A DNA stretch of 64,000 nucleotides from Streptomyces iakyrus (GCF_000717055.1 NZ_JNXI01000035.1:28112-92111); one strand, 5' to 3'; positions 34,131 to 42,797 are shown, counted from the first letter of the stretch. Program-made: numbers and translations. Notes: a model not told the origin generated them from the letters alone.

Positions 34131-34715
34131 GTGCGGCATCCGCACGCGCCCCCGAGCGAGCCCGGGGCCCGGGCCGTCCGACGACGGGCCCGCACGGCCG
34201 CGGCTGCCACGGCCCTGGTGACGGCCCTTCCTCTCGCACTCGGCGCCCTCTCCGAGGGCAGCCTCCTGGTCACGGCACCGGCCCTGGTGGCCGGCTTGAC
34301 CGCGCTGGTGCTCCTGCCGGACCTGTGCCAGGAGCGTCCCCCGGCACGTCATGCGCGGACCCGGTCGACCGCACGCACTCCGACCGGCCGACGCAGCGTC
34401 GATCTGACCCGGGTCACCTCCGTCCGGTTGTGGACGACGTTCTCGCCCGGCGGCGTGCAGCAGCGCGTTCTCCTGGTGCGCGATGTGCACGGTGTACGGC
34501 TCGGGATCACCAGTGCCGCGGGAAGACGCGCCCTGCGGACAGCGCTCGCGGGGCAGCAGGGCAGGAGAGCCCGTGTGGGTCCGGCAGCCCGGGCCTGTCT
34601 CGGGGACGGTCCGGGGCGGTGGCTCGTCCGTCACACGGTGACGATGTTCCTCTCACAGGTAGCCGCCGTGTGCGGCTACCTGATCGGGTTCCTCGAAGTC
34701 AGCGGGACGGCCTGA
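34131..34715 (+). CDS. Hypothetical membrane protein with PH-like middle segment
   Basis: About 194 residues from GTG 34131, which begins one base after the ATPase stop (GTG 34116 inside it is an alternative). Two N-terminal hydrophobic stretches (TALVTALPLALGAL, LLVTAPALVAGLTALVLLP) are followed by a beta-rich segment (DLTRVTSVRLWTTFSPGGVQQRVLLVRDVHGVRLGI, given here in outline) that resembles bacterial PH-like domains, and one C-terminal hydrophobic segment. The tight spacing suggests co-translation with the AAA+ ATPase. Its stop lies 4 bp from that of the convergent antiporter gene. Confidence 0.55.
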   Translation: MRHPHAPPSEPGARAVRRRARTAAAATALVTALPLALGALSEGSLLVTAPALVAGLTALVLLPDLCQERPPARHARTRSTARTPTGRRSVDLTRVTSVRLWTTFSPGGVQQRVLLVRDVHGVRLGITSAAGRRALRTALAGQQGRRARVGPAARACLGDGPGRWLVRHTVTMFLSQVAAVCGYLIGFLEVSGTA

Positions 34716-34719
34716 CGAT

Positions 34720-35943
34720 TCAACGGGTGTCACGGGCGGCGGCAGGAGCCGATTCGTCGCCAGGGATGCCGGCGATGTCCTCGACCTTGAAGAGTCGGGC
34801 GATCGGTACGTCGGTGGAGCTGTGGGCGATGATCGAGAAGGCGATGCAGACGGCGATCAGGGTGAACGCCTCCTGGCCCTGGGGGATCCCGGCCTGGAGC
34901 ACCAGCAGCCCGTATACGACAGAGGCGAAGCCCTTCGGGCCGAACCAGGCTGCGACGAGCTTCTCCTGCCGGGTGAACCGGGTGCCCAGCAGCGACAGCA
35001 GCAGCGAGGCCGGCCGGATCAGCACGATCGCGAGCACGACGGCGACATAGCCGCCGAAGGACAGGTCGCCGAACAACTGCGGCGTCAGCAGCGCCCCGAA
35101 CACCAGCAGCGCCGCGAACTTGGCCAGCTCGGCCAGCGCCTCGCCGAGCGGCTCGAACGCCTCCTTCGCCTCCAGCGACCGTGCGGTGAGAACCGCCCCC
35201 GCGGAGAACGCGGCGAGGTAGGGGTTGGCGTGCGTGAGGTGGCACAGGGCATACAGGATGACGCCGATGGCCAGGGGCAGCAGCGGCTGGAGCTTGGGCT
35301 CGGCGCCCAGCAGCCGGAACCGTACGAGCTCGATCACCACGTAGGGCAGGACCACGCCGAAGACCAGGCCGAGGACCAGCTCCAGCGCGATCTTCCCGAG
35401 CGACGCCTCGGCGTGTCCGGACGTCGGTCCGGCCGCGGCGATGAGGACGAGGACCACCGGCAGGGCGAGCCCGTCGTTGATGCCGCTCTCCACGTTGAGC
35501 AACTGCCGCAGCTTCGAGGGGACTTCCTTGCGGCCGACGATGGCCGAGGCGAACACCGGGTCGGTGGGCGCGAGCACCGCGCCGACCAGGAAGGACGTCG
35601 TCCAGTCCAGGCCCACCAGGAAGTGCGTGATCAGCGCCATGCCGATGAACGCCAGCGGCATGCCGAGTCCGAGCGCGCGGGCCGGGTTGCGCCAGTTCTC
35701 CCGCAGCTTGGGGAAGGAGACGTGCATGCCGTCGGTGAACAGCACCGCGAACAGCGCCAGGTCGGCGGTGACGGACACGATCCCGCTGTCCGGCGTGATG
35801 TGGATCAGGCCGAGGAACCCGTCGCTGACGAGGGCGCCGCCGACGAGGAAGAGGAAGGACGTGGACAGCACGGTCCGTGCAGCGAGCCCGGACAGCAGCA
35901 CCGCGATGAGCAGCGCCACCCCGAAGACCACGATGAGCACCAT
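34720..35943 (-). CDS. Cation:proton antiporter, CPA1 (NhaP-like) family
   Basis: 407 residues with about 12 membrane helices. VGAVLAPTDPVFASAIVG and LLNVESGINDGLALPVVLV are the CPA1 ion-site motifs, and AAWFGPKGFASVVYGLLVL is the conserved C-terminal helix. Likely exchanges Na+ or K+ for H+. ATG 35941-35943 has GGGGG 8 bp upstream. The preceding leader shares a 25-nt core and downstream complementary strand with the nhaA leader 14.5 kb away, pointing to common control of two unrelated antiporters. Confidence 0.9.
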   Translation of the reverse strand: MVLIVVFGVALLIAVLLSGLAARTVLSTSFLFLVGGALVSDGFLGLIHITPDSGIVSVTADLALFAVLFTDGMHVSFPKLRENWRNPARALGLGMPLAFIGMALITHFLVGLDWTTSFLVGAVLAPTDPVFASAIVGRKEVPSKLRQLLNVESGINDGLALPVVLVLIAAAGPTSGHAEASLGKIALELVLGLVFGVVLPYVVIELVRFRLLGAEPKLQPLLPLAIGVILYALCHLTHANPYLAAFSAGAVLTARSLEAKEAFEPLGEALAELAKFAALLVFGALLTPQLFGDLSFGGYVAVVLAIVLIRPASLLLSLLGTRFTRQEKLVAAWFGPKGFASVVYGLLVLQAGIPQGQEAFTLIAVCIAFSIIAHSSTDVPIARLFKVEDIAGIPGDESAPAAARDTR

Positions 35944-35950
35944 GACCAGA

Positions 35951-36008
35951 ACCCCCGATCGGCGAAGAGACTTGTCCTCAGACCGCCGACCAGACTTCCC
36001 GGCACACC
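35951..36008 (-). promoter_or_regulatory. Conserved structured leader of the CPA1 antiporter gene
   Basis: The antiporter strand carries GTGTGCCGGGAAGTCTGG followed by TCGGCG (35983-36007), identical to the nhaA leader core. TGGTCGGCG (complement 35984-35992) pairs with CGCCGATCG (complement 35956-35964), nine pairs including two wobbles, with a 19-nt loop. The 3' strand abuts the GGGGG ribosome site (35952-35956), the same geometry as at nhaA. The outer GGGGTGT/ACACCCC pairing seen at nhaA is not preserved. Confidence 0.65.
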
Positions 36009-36107
36009 GCTGGGAACCTTACAGGTTCTTGACGCGGCATTGACATGTTCTTGATGCGCATCCTGGCGCGCCGTTGGTTGCCGGGTTCCGGAAGGGCGAG
36101 GGCTTCT

Positions 36108-36629
36108 TCACCCGATGGGGGCGGTCGGTGTCGGCGCCACGGCACTGGGCCCGGGGCCGGTCGTGGGGATGGCGTCCGGCGCCTCCTCGACCTCCTGCAC
36201 GGTGCTGCCGCCCGGCCCGTCGCCCGGGGCACCCGCCGTGGTGGACAGCAGGGACCAGGCCCCGACAGCCAGGCCGATGGCTGCGACCGTCGCGATCACA
36301 CGGCCGGTTCGGCGGAGCCTGGCGGGGCCGTCGAGTTCCCGCCATGCCGGACGTGGACCGTCGGGCTGCCACAGCTCACCCACGGCCTCCGTCCTGGCGT
36401 CGGCCGACGGGCGATCCGGACGCGGACGGTACGTGTTCTGCCGACGGGGATCGAGACGACGGGATGGTCGACCGGCCGCTCGTTCTTGCGCGGAGGGCTC
36501 CTTGGGGGCGGACGCGCGGATGGCCCGCTCGTCGTCCGCCAGGAACTTCAGCCAGACGTCACCGGCGCCGGGCGGCATGGCCTCCGGGTCGAGCGGCGTT
36601 CTTCGGCTGTCTGGATCTGGGGTGTTCAC
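36108..36629 (-). CDS. Hypothetical single-pass membrane protein
   Basis: 173 residues. An N-terminal cytoplasmic segment (AGDVWLKFLADDERAIR, a recognisable actinobacterial motif of unknown role) is followed by a basic Arg/Pro-rich linker, one membrane helix (GRVIATVAAIGLAVGAWSLLS) and a short Pro/Thr-rich extracellular tail. GTG 36627-36629 has AGGAGG upstream. No function is assigned. The upstream side faces the MarR-box region, so it may share control with the PP2C gene. Confidence 0.65.
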   Translation of the reverse strand: MNTPDPDSRRTPLDPEAMPPGAGDVWLKFLADDERAIRASAPKEPSAQERAAGRPSRRLDPRRQNTYRPRPDRPSADARTEAVGELWQPDGPRPAWRELDGPARLRRTGRVIATVAAIGLAVGAWSLLSTTAGAPGDGPGGSTVQEVEEAPDAIPTTGPGPSAVAPTPTAPIG

Positions 36630-36753
36630 ACCCTTTTCCTCCTGGGAGGGGTCGCGTGGTCGGAGGCCGCCGCAGCCTGTGAGGGGGCCGGCCGGCGGCC
36701 GGAGGGTTGTCCTGTGCCCGATCGGCCTTCGACCGACCCCCGGCCGCCGATAA

Positions 36754-36766
36754 TTGCACAGTGCAA
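36754..36766. promoter_or_regulatory. MarR-type operator candidate TTGCA-CAG-TGCAA
   Basis: Perfect 5-bp arms around a 3-nt centre, 125 bp upstream of the divergent membrane protein gene and 279 bp before the PP2C start. The same arms recur after the marR gene at 38754-38766. Confidence 0.6.
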
Positions 36767-36957
36767 AATGTGATCGCCAGGGTTCTTGCGGGATTTTCCC
36801 GATTCACGAGTGCCCGGGTGCGTCCCGGTCAGGTCCGCCGACACGGCTGTGCGCGGCTTCTCTGTCGGTCATGGCCGGACCTTCCACGTGTCGGGAATGT
36901 CGTCTCTCGGACTCGATTGGGTAAAGACCCCCGGGCGGGGGGCCTGTCGCGGAAGCC

Positions 36958-36978
36958 ACCTTTGCATAGTCTAAAGGT
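36958..36978. promoter_or_regulatory. Palindrome ACCTTT-n9-AAAGGT with one TTGCA half site
   Basis: Six-base arms flank GCATAGTCT. The left side contains TTTGCATAGT, so one half matches the TTGCAnnnTGCAA box and the other half is degenerate. It lies about 66 bp upstream of the PP2C gene, a position suited to repression of its promoter. Confidence 0.45.
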
Positions 36979-37044
36979 TGGGGGAGGGGCGCCTGTGGGG
37001 AAGACCGGCGGCTCTCGACAGCCGCGACATCGCAGGAGTGCCGC

Positions 37045-38145
37045 ATGACCGACCGGAAGCCGCCGTCCAGCTGGACGCTGCTGTCCTGCATGCCGATCGT
37101 GGTGATGGCGGTGGTCGCGGTGACGGACCTCGTGGCGGGACCAAGTGTCGGCTTCCTGCCGCTGGTCTCTCTCGGACCGGCCTTCGCCGGGCTGGTCGGG
37201 GGGTGGCGCCGCACGGCCGGGTTCGGGCTCGCGGCCCTCGTGCTGTGCGTCGCGCTCGGGCTGTACGACGGGCTGTTCGACGGGCGCCGGGGCTACACCG
37301 CGCTGGCCTCCGTGGCCGGCGTCACCGGTGTGGGTGTCGCGGCCGCGGTGATGCGCTCGCACCGGGAGGCGGAGCTGGCCAGTGTGCGGTCGATCGCGGA
37401 GGTCGCCCAGCGGGTGCTGCTGCGGCCGGTGCCGTTGACTGCGGGGCCGCTGCAGGCGGCGGTTTCGTACACGTCGGCGGTCGCCGAGGCCCGGATCGGC
37501 GGGGACCTCTACGAGGTGGTGGCCTCCCCCCACGGCGTCCGGGTCATCGTCGGAGACGTCCAGGGCAAGGGCCTGGCCGCGGTGGAGACGGCGGCGGTGG
37601 TGCTGGGCGCCTTCCGGGAGGCGGCGTACGACGAGGCCGACCTGTCGGGGGTGGGCGAGCGCCTGGAGCGGAGTGTGGCCCGGGAGCTGGAGGGCGAGAA
37701 GTTCGTCACCGCGATCCTCGCCGAGATCGATACGGCTCACGAGGCGGTCTTCCTCAACTACGGGCATCCGCCCCCGATGATCGTGCGCGCGGACGGCGCG
37801 GTCGACTTTCCGCAACCGCACCTCTTCGCACTGCCGTTGGGCCTCGGGGCGCACGGAAGCGATGCCCCGAAGCCGTACCGGGTGGGCTTCGCGCCGGGCG
37901 AGCAGCTGCTGCTGTACACCGACGGCGTCACCGAGGCTCGGGACGACGAGGGCCGCTTCTATCCCGTCGACGAGCGGGCGCACCTGCTGAAGGATCCTGA
38001 CGCGCACCGGGCCCTGGAGGCACTGCGGGAGGATCTCGCCCAGCACTCCGCCGGACCGCCGCACGACGACGCCGCGATGCTCCTGCTGCGCTACCACGGG
38101 CATGGCGAGGGTCATGGGGAAGGCAAATCTGTTCCCATCACGTGA
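37045..38145 (+). CDS. PP2C-family (RsbU-like) serine/threonine phosphatase
   Basis: 366 residues. The N-terminal 120 residues have about four membrane segments, followed by a PPM/SpoIIE catalytic domain: ARIGGDLYEV, VIVGDVQGKGLAAVETAA, YGHPPP, LLLYTDGVTEARD and PHDDAAMLLL carry the metal-binding aspartates. Such proteins dephosphorylate anti-sigma factor antagonists. No anti-sigma or antagonist gene is adjacent. ATG 37045 has GGAG upstream. The marR gene follows 34 bp downstream, on the same strand. Confidence 0.9.
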   Translation: MTDRKPPSSWTLLSCMPIVVMAVVAVTDLVAGPSVGFLPLVSLGPAFAGLVGGWRRTAGFGLAALVLCVALGLYDGLFDGRRGYTALASVAGVTGVGVAAAVMRSHREAELASVRSIAEVAQRVLLRPVPLTAGPLQAAVSYTSAVAEARIGGDLYEVVASPHGVRVIVGDVQGKGLAAVETAAVVLGAFREAAYDEADLSGVGERLERSVARELEGEKFVTAILAEIDTAHEAVFLNYGHPPPMIVRADGAVDFPQPHLFALPLGLGAHGSDAPKPYRVGFAPGEQLLLYTDGVTEARDDEGRFYPVDERAHLLKDPDAHRALEALREDLAQHSAGPPHDDAAMLLLRYHGHGEGHGEGKSVPIT

Positions 38146-38179
38146 GTGAGCAGGCACTTCCGCACGGTAGAAAGGACGC

Positions 38180-38716
38180 ATGCCGGAGCGTGAGACCCCC
38201 GCGGGGACGATGGACGACGTGGATGTGGTGACCCGGTCGGTGCTGACCGCTTCCCGCCTGCTGGTGGGGGTCTCCGCGCGCTCCCTCGCCGCTGTCGAGG
38301 AACGGGTGACGCTCCCGCAGTTCAGAATGCTCGTGGTGCTGTCCACACGCGGCGCCACCAAGCTCGTCGCGCTCGCCGACCTGCTCCAGGTCGCCCCGTC
38401 CACCGCCATGCGGATGGTCGACCGGCTGATCGCCGCCGGGCTCGCCGACCGGAAGTCCAACCCCTCCAACCGCCGGGAGACGCTGCTCCAGCTCACGGAG
38501 GAAGGCCGCCGCACGGTCGCGGACGTCACCGCGCGCCGTCGCACCGCGATCGCCGAGATCGTGGAGCGGCTCACCCCGACACAGCGACTGGCCCTCATCG
38601 AGGCTCTGGCAGCCTTCAACGAAGCCGGGGGAGAGCCTCTCGCTCCGGCTCAGGACGACACGGAATCCCACCCGCTGGGGTGGGCGATGGACGTGCCCGT
38701 CGCCGGCGACGCCTGA
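38180..38716 (+). CDS. MarR family transcriptional regulator
   Basis: 178 residues. The winged helix is clear: LPQFRMLVVLSTRGATKLVALADLL leads to APSTAMRMVDRLIAAGLADRKSNPSNRRETLLQLTEEG. The C-terminal tail (ESHPLGWAMDVPVAGDA) is unusual. ATG 38180 has AGAAAGGA upstream. It is in one unit with the PP2C gene and is bordered on both sides by TTGCAnnnTGCAA palindromes, the expected form of a MarR operator, so autoregulation is likely. Confidence 0.92.
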   Translation: MPERETPAGTMDDVDVVTRSVLTASRLLVGVSARSLAAVEERVTLPQFRMLVVLSTRGATKLVALADLLQVAPSTAMRMVDRLIAAGLADRKSNPSNRRETLLQLTEEGRRTVADVTARRRTAIAEIVERLTPTQRLALIEALAAFNEAGGEPLAPAQDDTESHPLGWAMDVPVAGDA

Positions 38717-38753
38717 CGCGCACCCGGCCGCTCTTCTCCGCCTGCCGTCCGTT

Positions 38754-38766
38754 TTGCATAATGCAA
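38754..38766. promoter_or_regulatory. MarR-type operator candidate TTGCA-TAA-TGCAA
   Basis: Same arms and spacing as the box at 36754-36766. It lies 37 bp after the marR stop and about 150 bp before the next gene, so that gene may also be in the regulon. Confidence 0.6.
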
Positions 38767-38912
38767 GGGAATCGTGAAGGGAAAGGGAACCGGTCCCGCT
38801 GCCGGATCCCGGCAACGCGGACCCCATGTGCCTGTCCGGCGAGGGGCAGTGCGGTGCGTACCCGCGCGGACCAGGATGGCGGAGGCCGAAGCGAGGCGGA
38901 GGGGGTGGCCAC

Positions 38913-39617
38913 ATGCGGCGTGAACGGCACTCTGCCACCGGTGCGGAACCGCACCTGATGGTGCGCCTACGCAGCACAGTGTGGGGGCCGGCCGAGTTCG
39001 TCGGGCCGCCACCGCTCCGGCTGACGGTCAGGGGAATCCTGGCGGGGTGTTCGGCAGCTGTCGCGATCATCGGCAGTGCGGTCGCCGGTGCCTGGTACGG
39101 GATCCCCGGACTGGCCGCCGGCGAGGGCGGTCTGGTGTGCGCCGCCGTGCTCGTCCTGTATCTGTGCGGGGTGCGGGCAGGACGTGCGCTGATCGGCGCC
39201 GTCGCGGTGCTCGCGGTCGGCCTCGCCCTCCAGACGCCCCAGGCCGCGGCGGGTTTCGTGCTGGCCGAGCGGGGGCGCGCGGAGCCCGTGGAGGTGACCT
39301 CGGTCGAGAGTGCCTCCGTGGACGCCCCGGGCGGTCGCCGCTACCTCTGCTCGGTGATCGACCGGGACGGCGTCCCCGTCAAGGTCCGCATCTGGCGCGG
39401 TTGCGAGCGGACCACCCGGCCCGGTGACGCGATCACCGTCGTGTACGACGTGGAGGGGCGGGTGCCGCCGCGCGGTGCCGAGGGAACGGGGTCCGCCCTG
39501 GACGCCCTGAGCCGACTCGGCGGCTGGGTGGCCGGGCTTGTGTCAGCGAGTGTGGTCGCCGTCGTTCGCTCCTGCCGCCTCTCCGCTCCTGACCTAGGGA
39601 GTCGGCCAGCGCCCTGA
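38913..39617 (+). CDS. Hypothetical membrane protein
   Basis: About 234 residues from ATG 38913 (GGAGGGGG 8 bp upstream; ATG 38958 is an alternative). Two or three hydrophobic helices (GILAGCSAAVAIIGSAVAG, LVCAAVLVLYLCGVRAG, ALIGAVAVLAVGLAL) precede a small beta-rich soluble domain (VEVTSVESASV, RYLCSVIDRDGVPVKVRIWRGCERTTRPGD) and a last hydrophobic segment. The soluble part contains a Cys pair. No function is assigned. Confidence 0.65.
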   Translation: MRRERHSATGAEPHLMVRLRSTVWGPAEFVGPPPLRLTVRGILAGCSAAVAIIGSAVAGAWYGIPGLAAGEGGLVCAAVLVLYLCGVRAGRALIGAVAVLAVGLALQTPQAAAGFVLAERGRAEPVEVTSVESASVDAPGGRRYLCSVIDRDGVPVKVRIWRGCERTTRPGDAITVVYDVEGRVPPRGAEGTGSALDALSRLGGWVAGLVSASVVAVVRSCRLSAPDLGSRPAP

Positions 39618-39770
39618 GCCCGACCGCTGCCGCACCTCGCTTCGGTCGTTCTCGTTCGGCGGATCACGGGCCGACGTGAGCCCACACGGCGGGCGACGGA
39701 ACGCCCTGTTCGTCCCGGACCCGGAGGTGACGCCTCGCCCGTCGGCCGGCCCGTTCTGGCCGGTGACATC

Positions 39771-40061
39771 GTGGCCTGTGCCGCCGTCGCCCCGCTGCGT
39801 CCGGGTGTTCATACGCTTTCCCGCGTCGTCACCTCTGCGGACGGCGACCGGCAGAGCAGCGCCTTCCAGTTCGAGGCCGCCGCCGGAGCCGAGCCCGCCG
39901 CCTCTTCCGTATGCGAGGGGCTGATCCTGGCGGCGCCGGACACCGAGACGACCGAACAAGGCACCGTCCTGGCGCACCGCATACGGGGAGTGCCCGCACC
40001 GTTCGTGTGCTGCGTCGAGCGCGGACGGCGCGGACGAGGGAAGGGGGGAGCGGCAGTCTGA
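39771..40061 (+). pseudogene. CopC-like domain remnant
   Basis: The frame includes LRPGVHTLSRVVTSADGDRQSSAFQF, which resembles the end of a CopC/YcnJ-type copper-binding domain (pattern G-x-Y-T-x-x-x-R-V-x-S-x-D-G-H-x-x-x-G-x-F). The key histidine of SADGH is Asp here. Neither the upstream half of the domain nor a membrane anchor is present, and the C-terminus is low complexity. GTG 39771 has no ribosome site. Probably a decayed fragment; it could be a chance frame. Confidence 0.35.
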
Positions 40062-40434
40062 GGCAGCCCGGTCCGGCGGGACAGCGGGCCGGACTCCGTA
40101 GCAAAATTCGCATCAGGTCAGGCTGCGTGATCGGCATTCGATGTCATCAAGCCACCCAGGCAGGCCGGTTGCCGACCGGACGGAGGCCGAGAAGGGAGGG
40201 GGCTGGCGCGGCATCCATGGGGCATGCAGCCTGTTCCGCTCGGCGTCGACCCACAGCAGGCGCCGCGTCAGAAGGGCCACATCGCGGAGGTAGAGGTAGG
40301 TCCCTAAGGCCGGCGTCTCCGCGGTCGGCCGGTTGGTGAGGTCAACCAGCCTGGTCCGTCTGACGACGCCTTCACGGACGCGGAGCCGCAGGGCGAGGGA
40401 GAGGGGCAGGGCACATCACCACCCCCAGCGAAAC

Positions 40435-40456
40435 CAATGTGCCCTCAATGTGCCCT
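40435..40456. repeat. Tandem 11-bp repeat CAATGTGCCCT x2
   Basis: Two perfect adjacent copies (40435-40445 and 40446-40456). An inverse GGGCACAT lies at 40409-40416, so a small hairpin is also possible. Confidence 0.7.
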
Positions 40457-40489
40457 GGCCGCCTGACGGCCTCTCTCCGGCACGCAAAA

Positions 40490-40513
40490 GGGCGAGGCCC
40501 GAAGACCCCGCCC
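40490..40513 (-). terminator. Terminator hairpin after the 40534-40965 gene
   Basis: GGGCGAGG (40490-40497) pairs with CCCCGCCC (40506-40513) with a single mismatch and an 8-nt loop, 21 bp past the stop of the minus-strand gene. Confidence 0.6.
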
Positions 40514-40533
40514 GACCCTCACGAAACCTGAGC

Positions 40534-40965
40534 TCAGGGCCACACCAAGCAATAAGGCTGATGCCCCGCCTCATGCAGCCGGTGGCTGAAGTCCTGCCAC
40601 TCGTGCAGCAGCTGGTAGACGTTGAACGCGTCCCGGGGGCCGCCGCGGTCCGGGACCGTCGACCAGATGAACGCCGCCGCGCCCACGGCCTCCTCGCCGA
40701 TGCCGCGCAGGGGGTCGACGACCGTCATGGGGAGTTTGACCACCGCGTAGTCGGGATGCAGGACGACCAGTTCCAGGGGCGGGACCTTGTGCAGGGGGAC
40801 GCCCTCGATGCCCGTGAGGACCATGGCCGCCATCGTCTCGGGCTTGATCTTCGTGAACATGCCGTTCATGCCGAGCTCGTCGCCGCCGAGCTCCTCGGGG
40901 CGCATCGAGATCGGGACGCGGGCCGCGGTCGCGCCGTCGGGCGCACCGAAGTACTTGTACGTCAC
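40534..40965 (-). CDS. Conserved hypothetical protein
   Basis: 143 residues starting [21 protein letters not shown], with a compact mixed alpha/beta composition ([42 protein letters not shown]) and no membrane segment or signal peptide. Codon use is strongly native. GTG 40963-40965 overlaps the TGA of the upstream small frame in a GTGA arrangement, which favours this start. I do not recognise the family. A terminator follows. Confidence 0.65.
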   Translation of the reverse strand: MTYKYFGAPDGATAARVPISMRPEELGGDELGMNGMFTKIKPETMAAMVLTGIEGVPLHKVPPLELVVLHPDYAVVKLPMTVVDPLRGIGEEAVGAAAFIWSTVPDRGGPRDAFNVYQLLHEWQDFSHRLHEAGHQPYCLVWP

Positions 40966-41183
40966 CCCCACCCGACCACCATTCCCGCTGCTCCCGGCCC
41001 GAAGATCGTCGACCTGCCGTTCAGTACGTCCGGCGGCCCGCTCCGGTTCACTCGGTACACCCTGTGTCTGACGCGGTTCCTGAGCGTCCTCCGCCTCGCG
41101 CCGGTGCCTTCCCCGCCGGGCACGTCGAGGACCCAGGTCATCAGTCCCCTCGCCCAGTCCGCCACCGCGATGCATATCTCCAC
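40962..41183 (-). CDS. Possible small protein coupled to the next gene
   Basis: 73 residues from GTG 41181-41183, beginning with [22 protein letters not shown]. Third codon positions are GC-biased, whereas the alternative frame that would extend the downstream gene is not. The stop TGA overlaps the GTG start of the downstream hypothetical gene, as in translational coupling. No ribosome site is obvious and no family is recognised, so it may be spurious. Confidence 0.35.
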   Translation of the reverse strand: MEICIAVADWARGLMTWVLDVPGGEGTGARRRTLRNRVRHRVYRVNRSGPPDVLNGRSTIFGPGAAGMVVGWG

Positions 41184-41480
41184 CCGACTGCTTTTCTAGG
41201 ACGCGTCGCCCCTGCCGCGCAACCCGATCATCGTGTCAGTGACCTCCCCCACGGCCGCCCGCCGAAACGTACGCCGAACCATCTGGCCGCAGGATCTCCG
41301 CAGCCTCCGACCACCCCGGGGCGTTTGAGCTGTGAGTATCAGGGTCCAGTCTCGCAGACGACGGGGACCGGGGGGCGGGTTGTCCCGTGCCCCGCCCTGC
41401 CACGCCCCTGGCCTACCCTGAACAGGTCACTGGCACCCGGAGCCCGACAGCGTCGGAGAAGGTCGGAGAAGTCGCAGGTC

Positions 41481-42797
41481 ATGAGTGAACTGGCATATCC
41501 GTATGAAGCACCGGCCTCGCAGGCTCTTTTCGACCGCGCGGCGGCCGTCACGCCCGGCGGTGTGAACTCACCGGTGCGGGCCTTCCGAGCCGTCGGCGGC
41601 ACGCCGCGGTTCATGGTGTCCGGCACCGGCCCCTATCTGACCGACGCCGACGGCAGGGAGTACGTCGACCTCGTCTGCTCCTGGGGGCCCATGATCCTCG
41701 GGCACTCCCACCCCGAGGTCATCGCCGCAGTACAGGACGCCGTCTCCCGCGGCACGTCCTTCGGCACGCCCGGTGAGGGCGAGGTCGCGCTCGCCGAGGA
41801 GATGACCGCCCGGGTCGCGCCGCTGGAGCAGGTGCGGCTCGTGTCCAGCGGGACCGAGGCGACCATGTCCGCGATCCGGCTCGCGCGCGGGTTCACGCAG
41901 CGCACCAAGGTGATCAAGTTCGCCGGGTGCTACCACGGGCACGTCGACTCGCTGCTCGCCGCGGCCGGCAGCGGTGTCGCCACCTTCGCGCTGCCCGACA
42001 CCCCGGGCGTCACCGGCGCCCAGGCCGGCGACACCATCGTCCTGCCCTACAACGACCTCGACGCCGTGCGCGAGGCCTTCCGGGCCCACCCCGGCGAGAT
42101 CGCCTGCGTGATCACCGAGGCCTCCCCGGGCAACATGGGCGTCGTACCGCCCGCCGAGGGCTTCAACCAGGGCCTGAAGGACATCTGCTCCGAGAACGGC
42201 GCCCTGTACATCTCCGACGAGGTCATGACCGGCTTCCGCACCAGCCGCGCCGGCTGGTTCGGCATCGACGGCGTGGTCCCGGACCTGATGACCTTCGGCA
42301 AGGTCATGGGCGGCGGCTTCCCCGCGGCGGCCTTCGGCGGGCGCGCGGACGTGATGGCCCACCTCGCCCCGGCCGGGCCCGTCTACCAGGCGGGCACCCT
42401 GTCCGGTAACCCCGTCGCCACCGCCGCCGGGCTCGCCCAGCTGCGGCTCCTCGACGACGCCGCCTACGCCAAGGTCGACGCCGTGTCGAAGGAGATCCAG
42501 GGGCTCGTCACCGAGGCCCTCACCAAGGAGGGTGTCGCGCACCGGCTGCAGACCGCCTCCAACATGTTCTCCGTGTTCTTCACCGACCGGCCCGTGCGGA
42601 ACTACGAGGACGCCAGGACGCAGGAGTCCTTCCGCTTCACCGCGTTCTTCCACTCGCTGCTCGGATCCGGCGTCTACCTGCCGCCGTCCTCCTTCGAGTC
42701 CTGGTTCGTGTCCACCGCGCACGACGAGCGGGCCGTGCAGAAGATCGCCGACGCCCTTCCGGCGGCGGCCCGGGCGGCGGCGGAGGCGACGGCATGA
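41481..42797 (+). CDS. hemL: Glutamate-1-semialdehyde 2,1-aminomutase
   Basis: 438 residues. PLP enzyme that converts glutamate-1-semialdehyde to 5-aminolevulinate in the C5 haem pathway. [19 protein letters not shown] is the usual N-terminus; [32 protein letters not shown] and [11 protein letters not shown] (PLP-binding lysine) follow. Length and motifs are complete. Its stop overlaps the ATG of the phosphatase gene (ATGA), so the two are co-translated. It lies upstream of the cytochrome c maturation operon, which uses haem. Confidence 0.96.
   Translation: MSELAYPYEAPASQALFDRAAAVTPGGVNSPVRAFRAVGGTPRFMVSGTGPYLTDADGREYVDLVCSWGPMILGHSHPEVIAAVQDAVSRGTSFGTPGEGEVALAEEMTARVAPLEQVRLVSSGTEATMSAIRLARGFTQRTKVIKFAGCYHGHVDSLLAAAGSGVATFALPDTPGVTGAQAGDTIVLPYNDLDAVREAFRAHPGEIACVITEASPGNMGVVPPAEGFNQGLKDICSENGALYISDEVMTGFRTSRAGWFGIDGVVPDLMTFGKVMGGGFPAAAFGGRADVMAHLAPAGPVYQAGTLSGNPVATAAGLAQLRLLDDAAYAKVDAVSKEIQGLVTEALTKEGVAHRLQTASNMFSVFFTDRPVRNYEDARTQESFRFTAFFHSLLGSGVYLPPSSFESWFVSTAHDERAVQKIADALPAAARAAAEATA

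Larger units (their letters stand above)
36630..37044. other. Divergent regulatory region with two MarR-type palindromes
   Basis: 415 bp between the membrane protein gene and the PP2C phosphatase gene, with no convincing coding sequence. It contains TTGCACAGTGCAA and ACCTTT-n9-AAAGGT, annotated separately. Confidence 0.6.
40062..40533. other. Gene-free stretch with small repeats
   Basis: 472 bp. The minus strand has an open frame from about 40410 to 40120 without a start codon or ribosome site and with only moderate GC bias at third positions, so it was not called. An 11-bp tandem repeat and a terminator hairpin are annotated separately. Confidence 0.5.

Noticed and set aside
40120..40410. 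Minus-strand open frame reading like LVDLTNRPTAETPALGTYLY
   Set aside because: No start codon or ribosome site, contains TTA and other rare codons, and no family recognised. Possibly a decayed gene, but not supportable.
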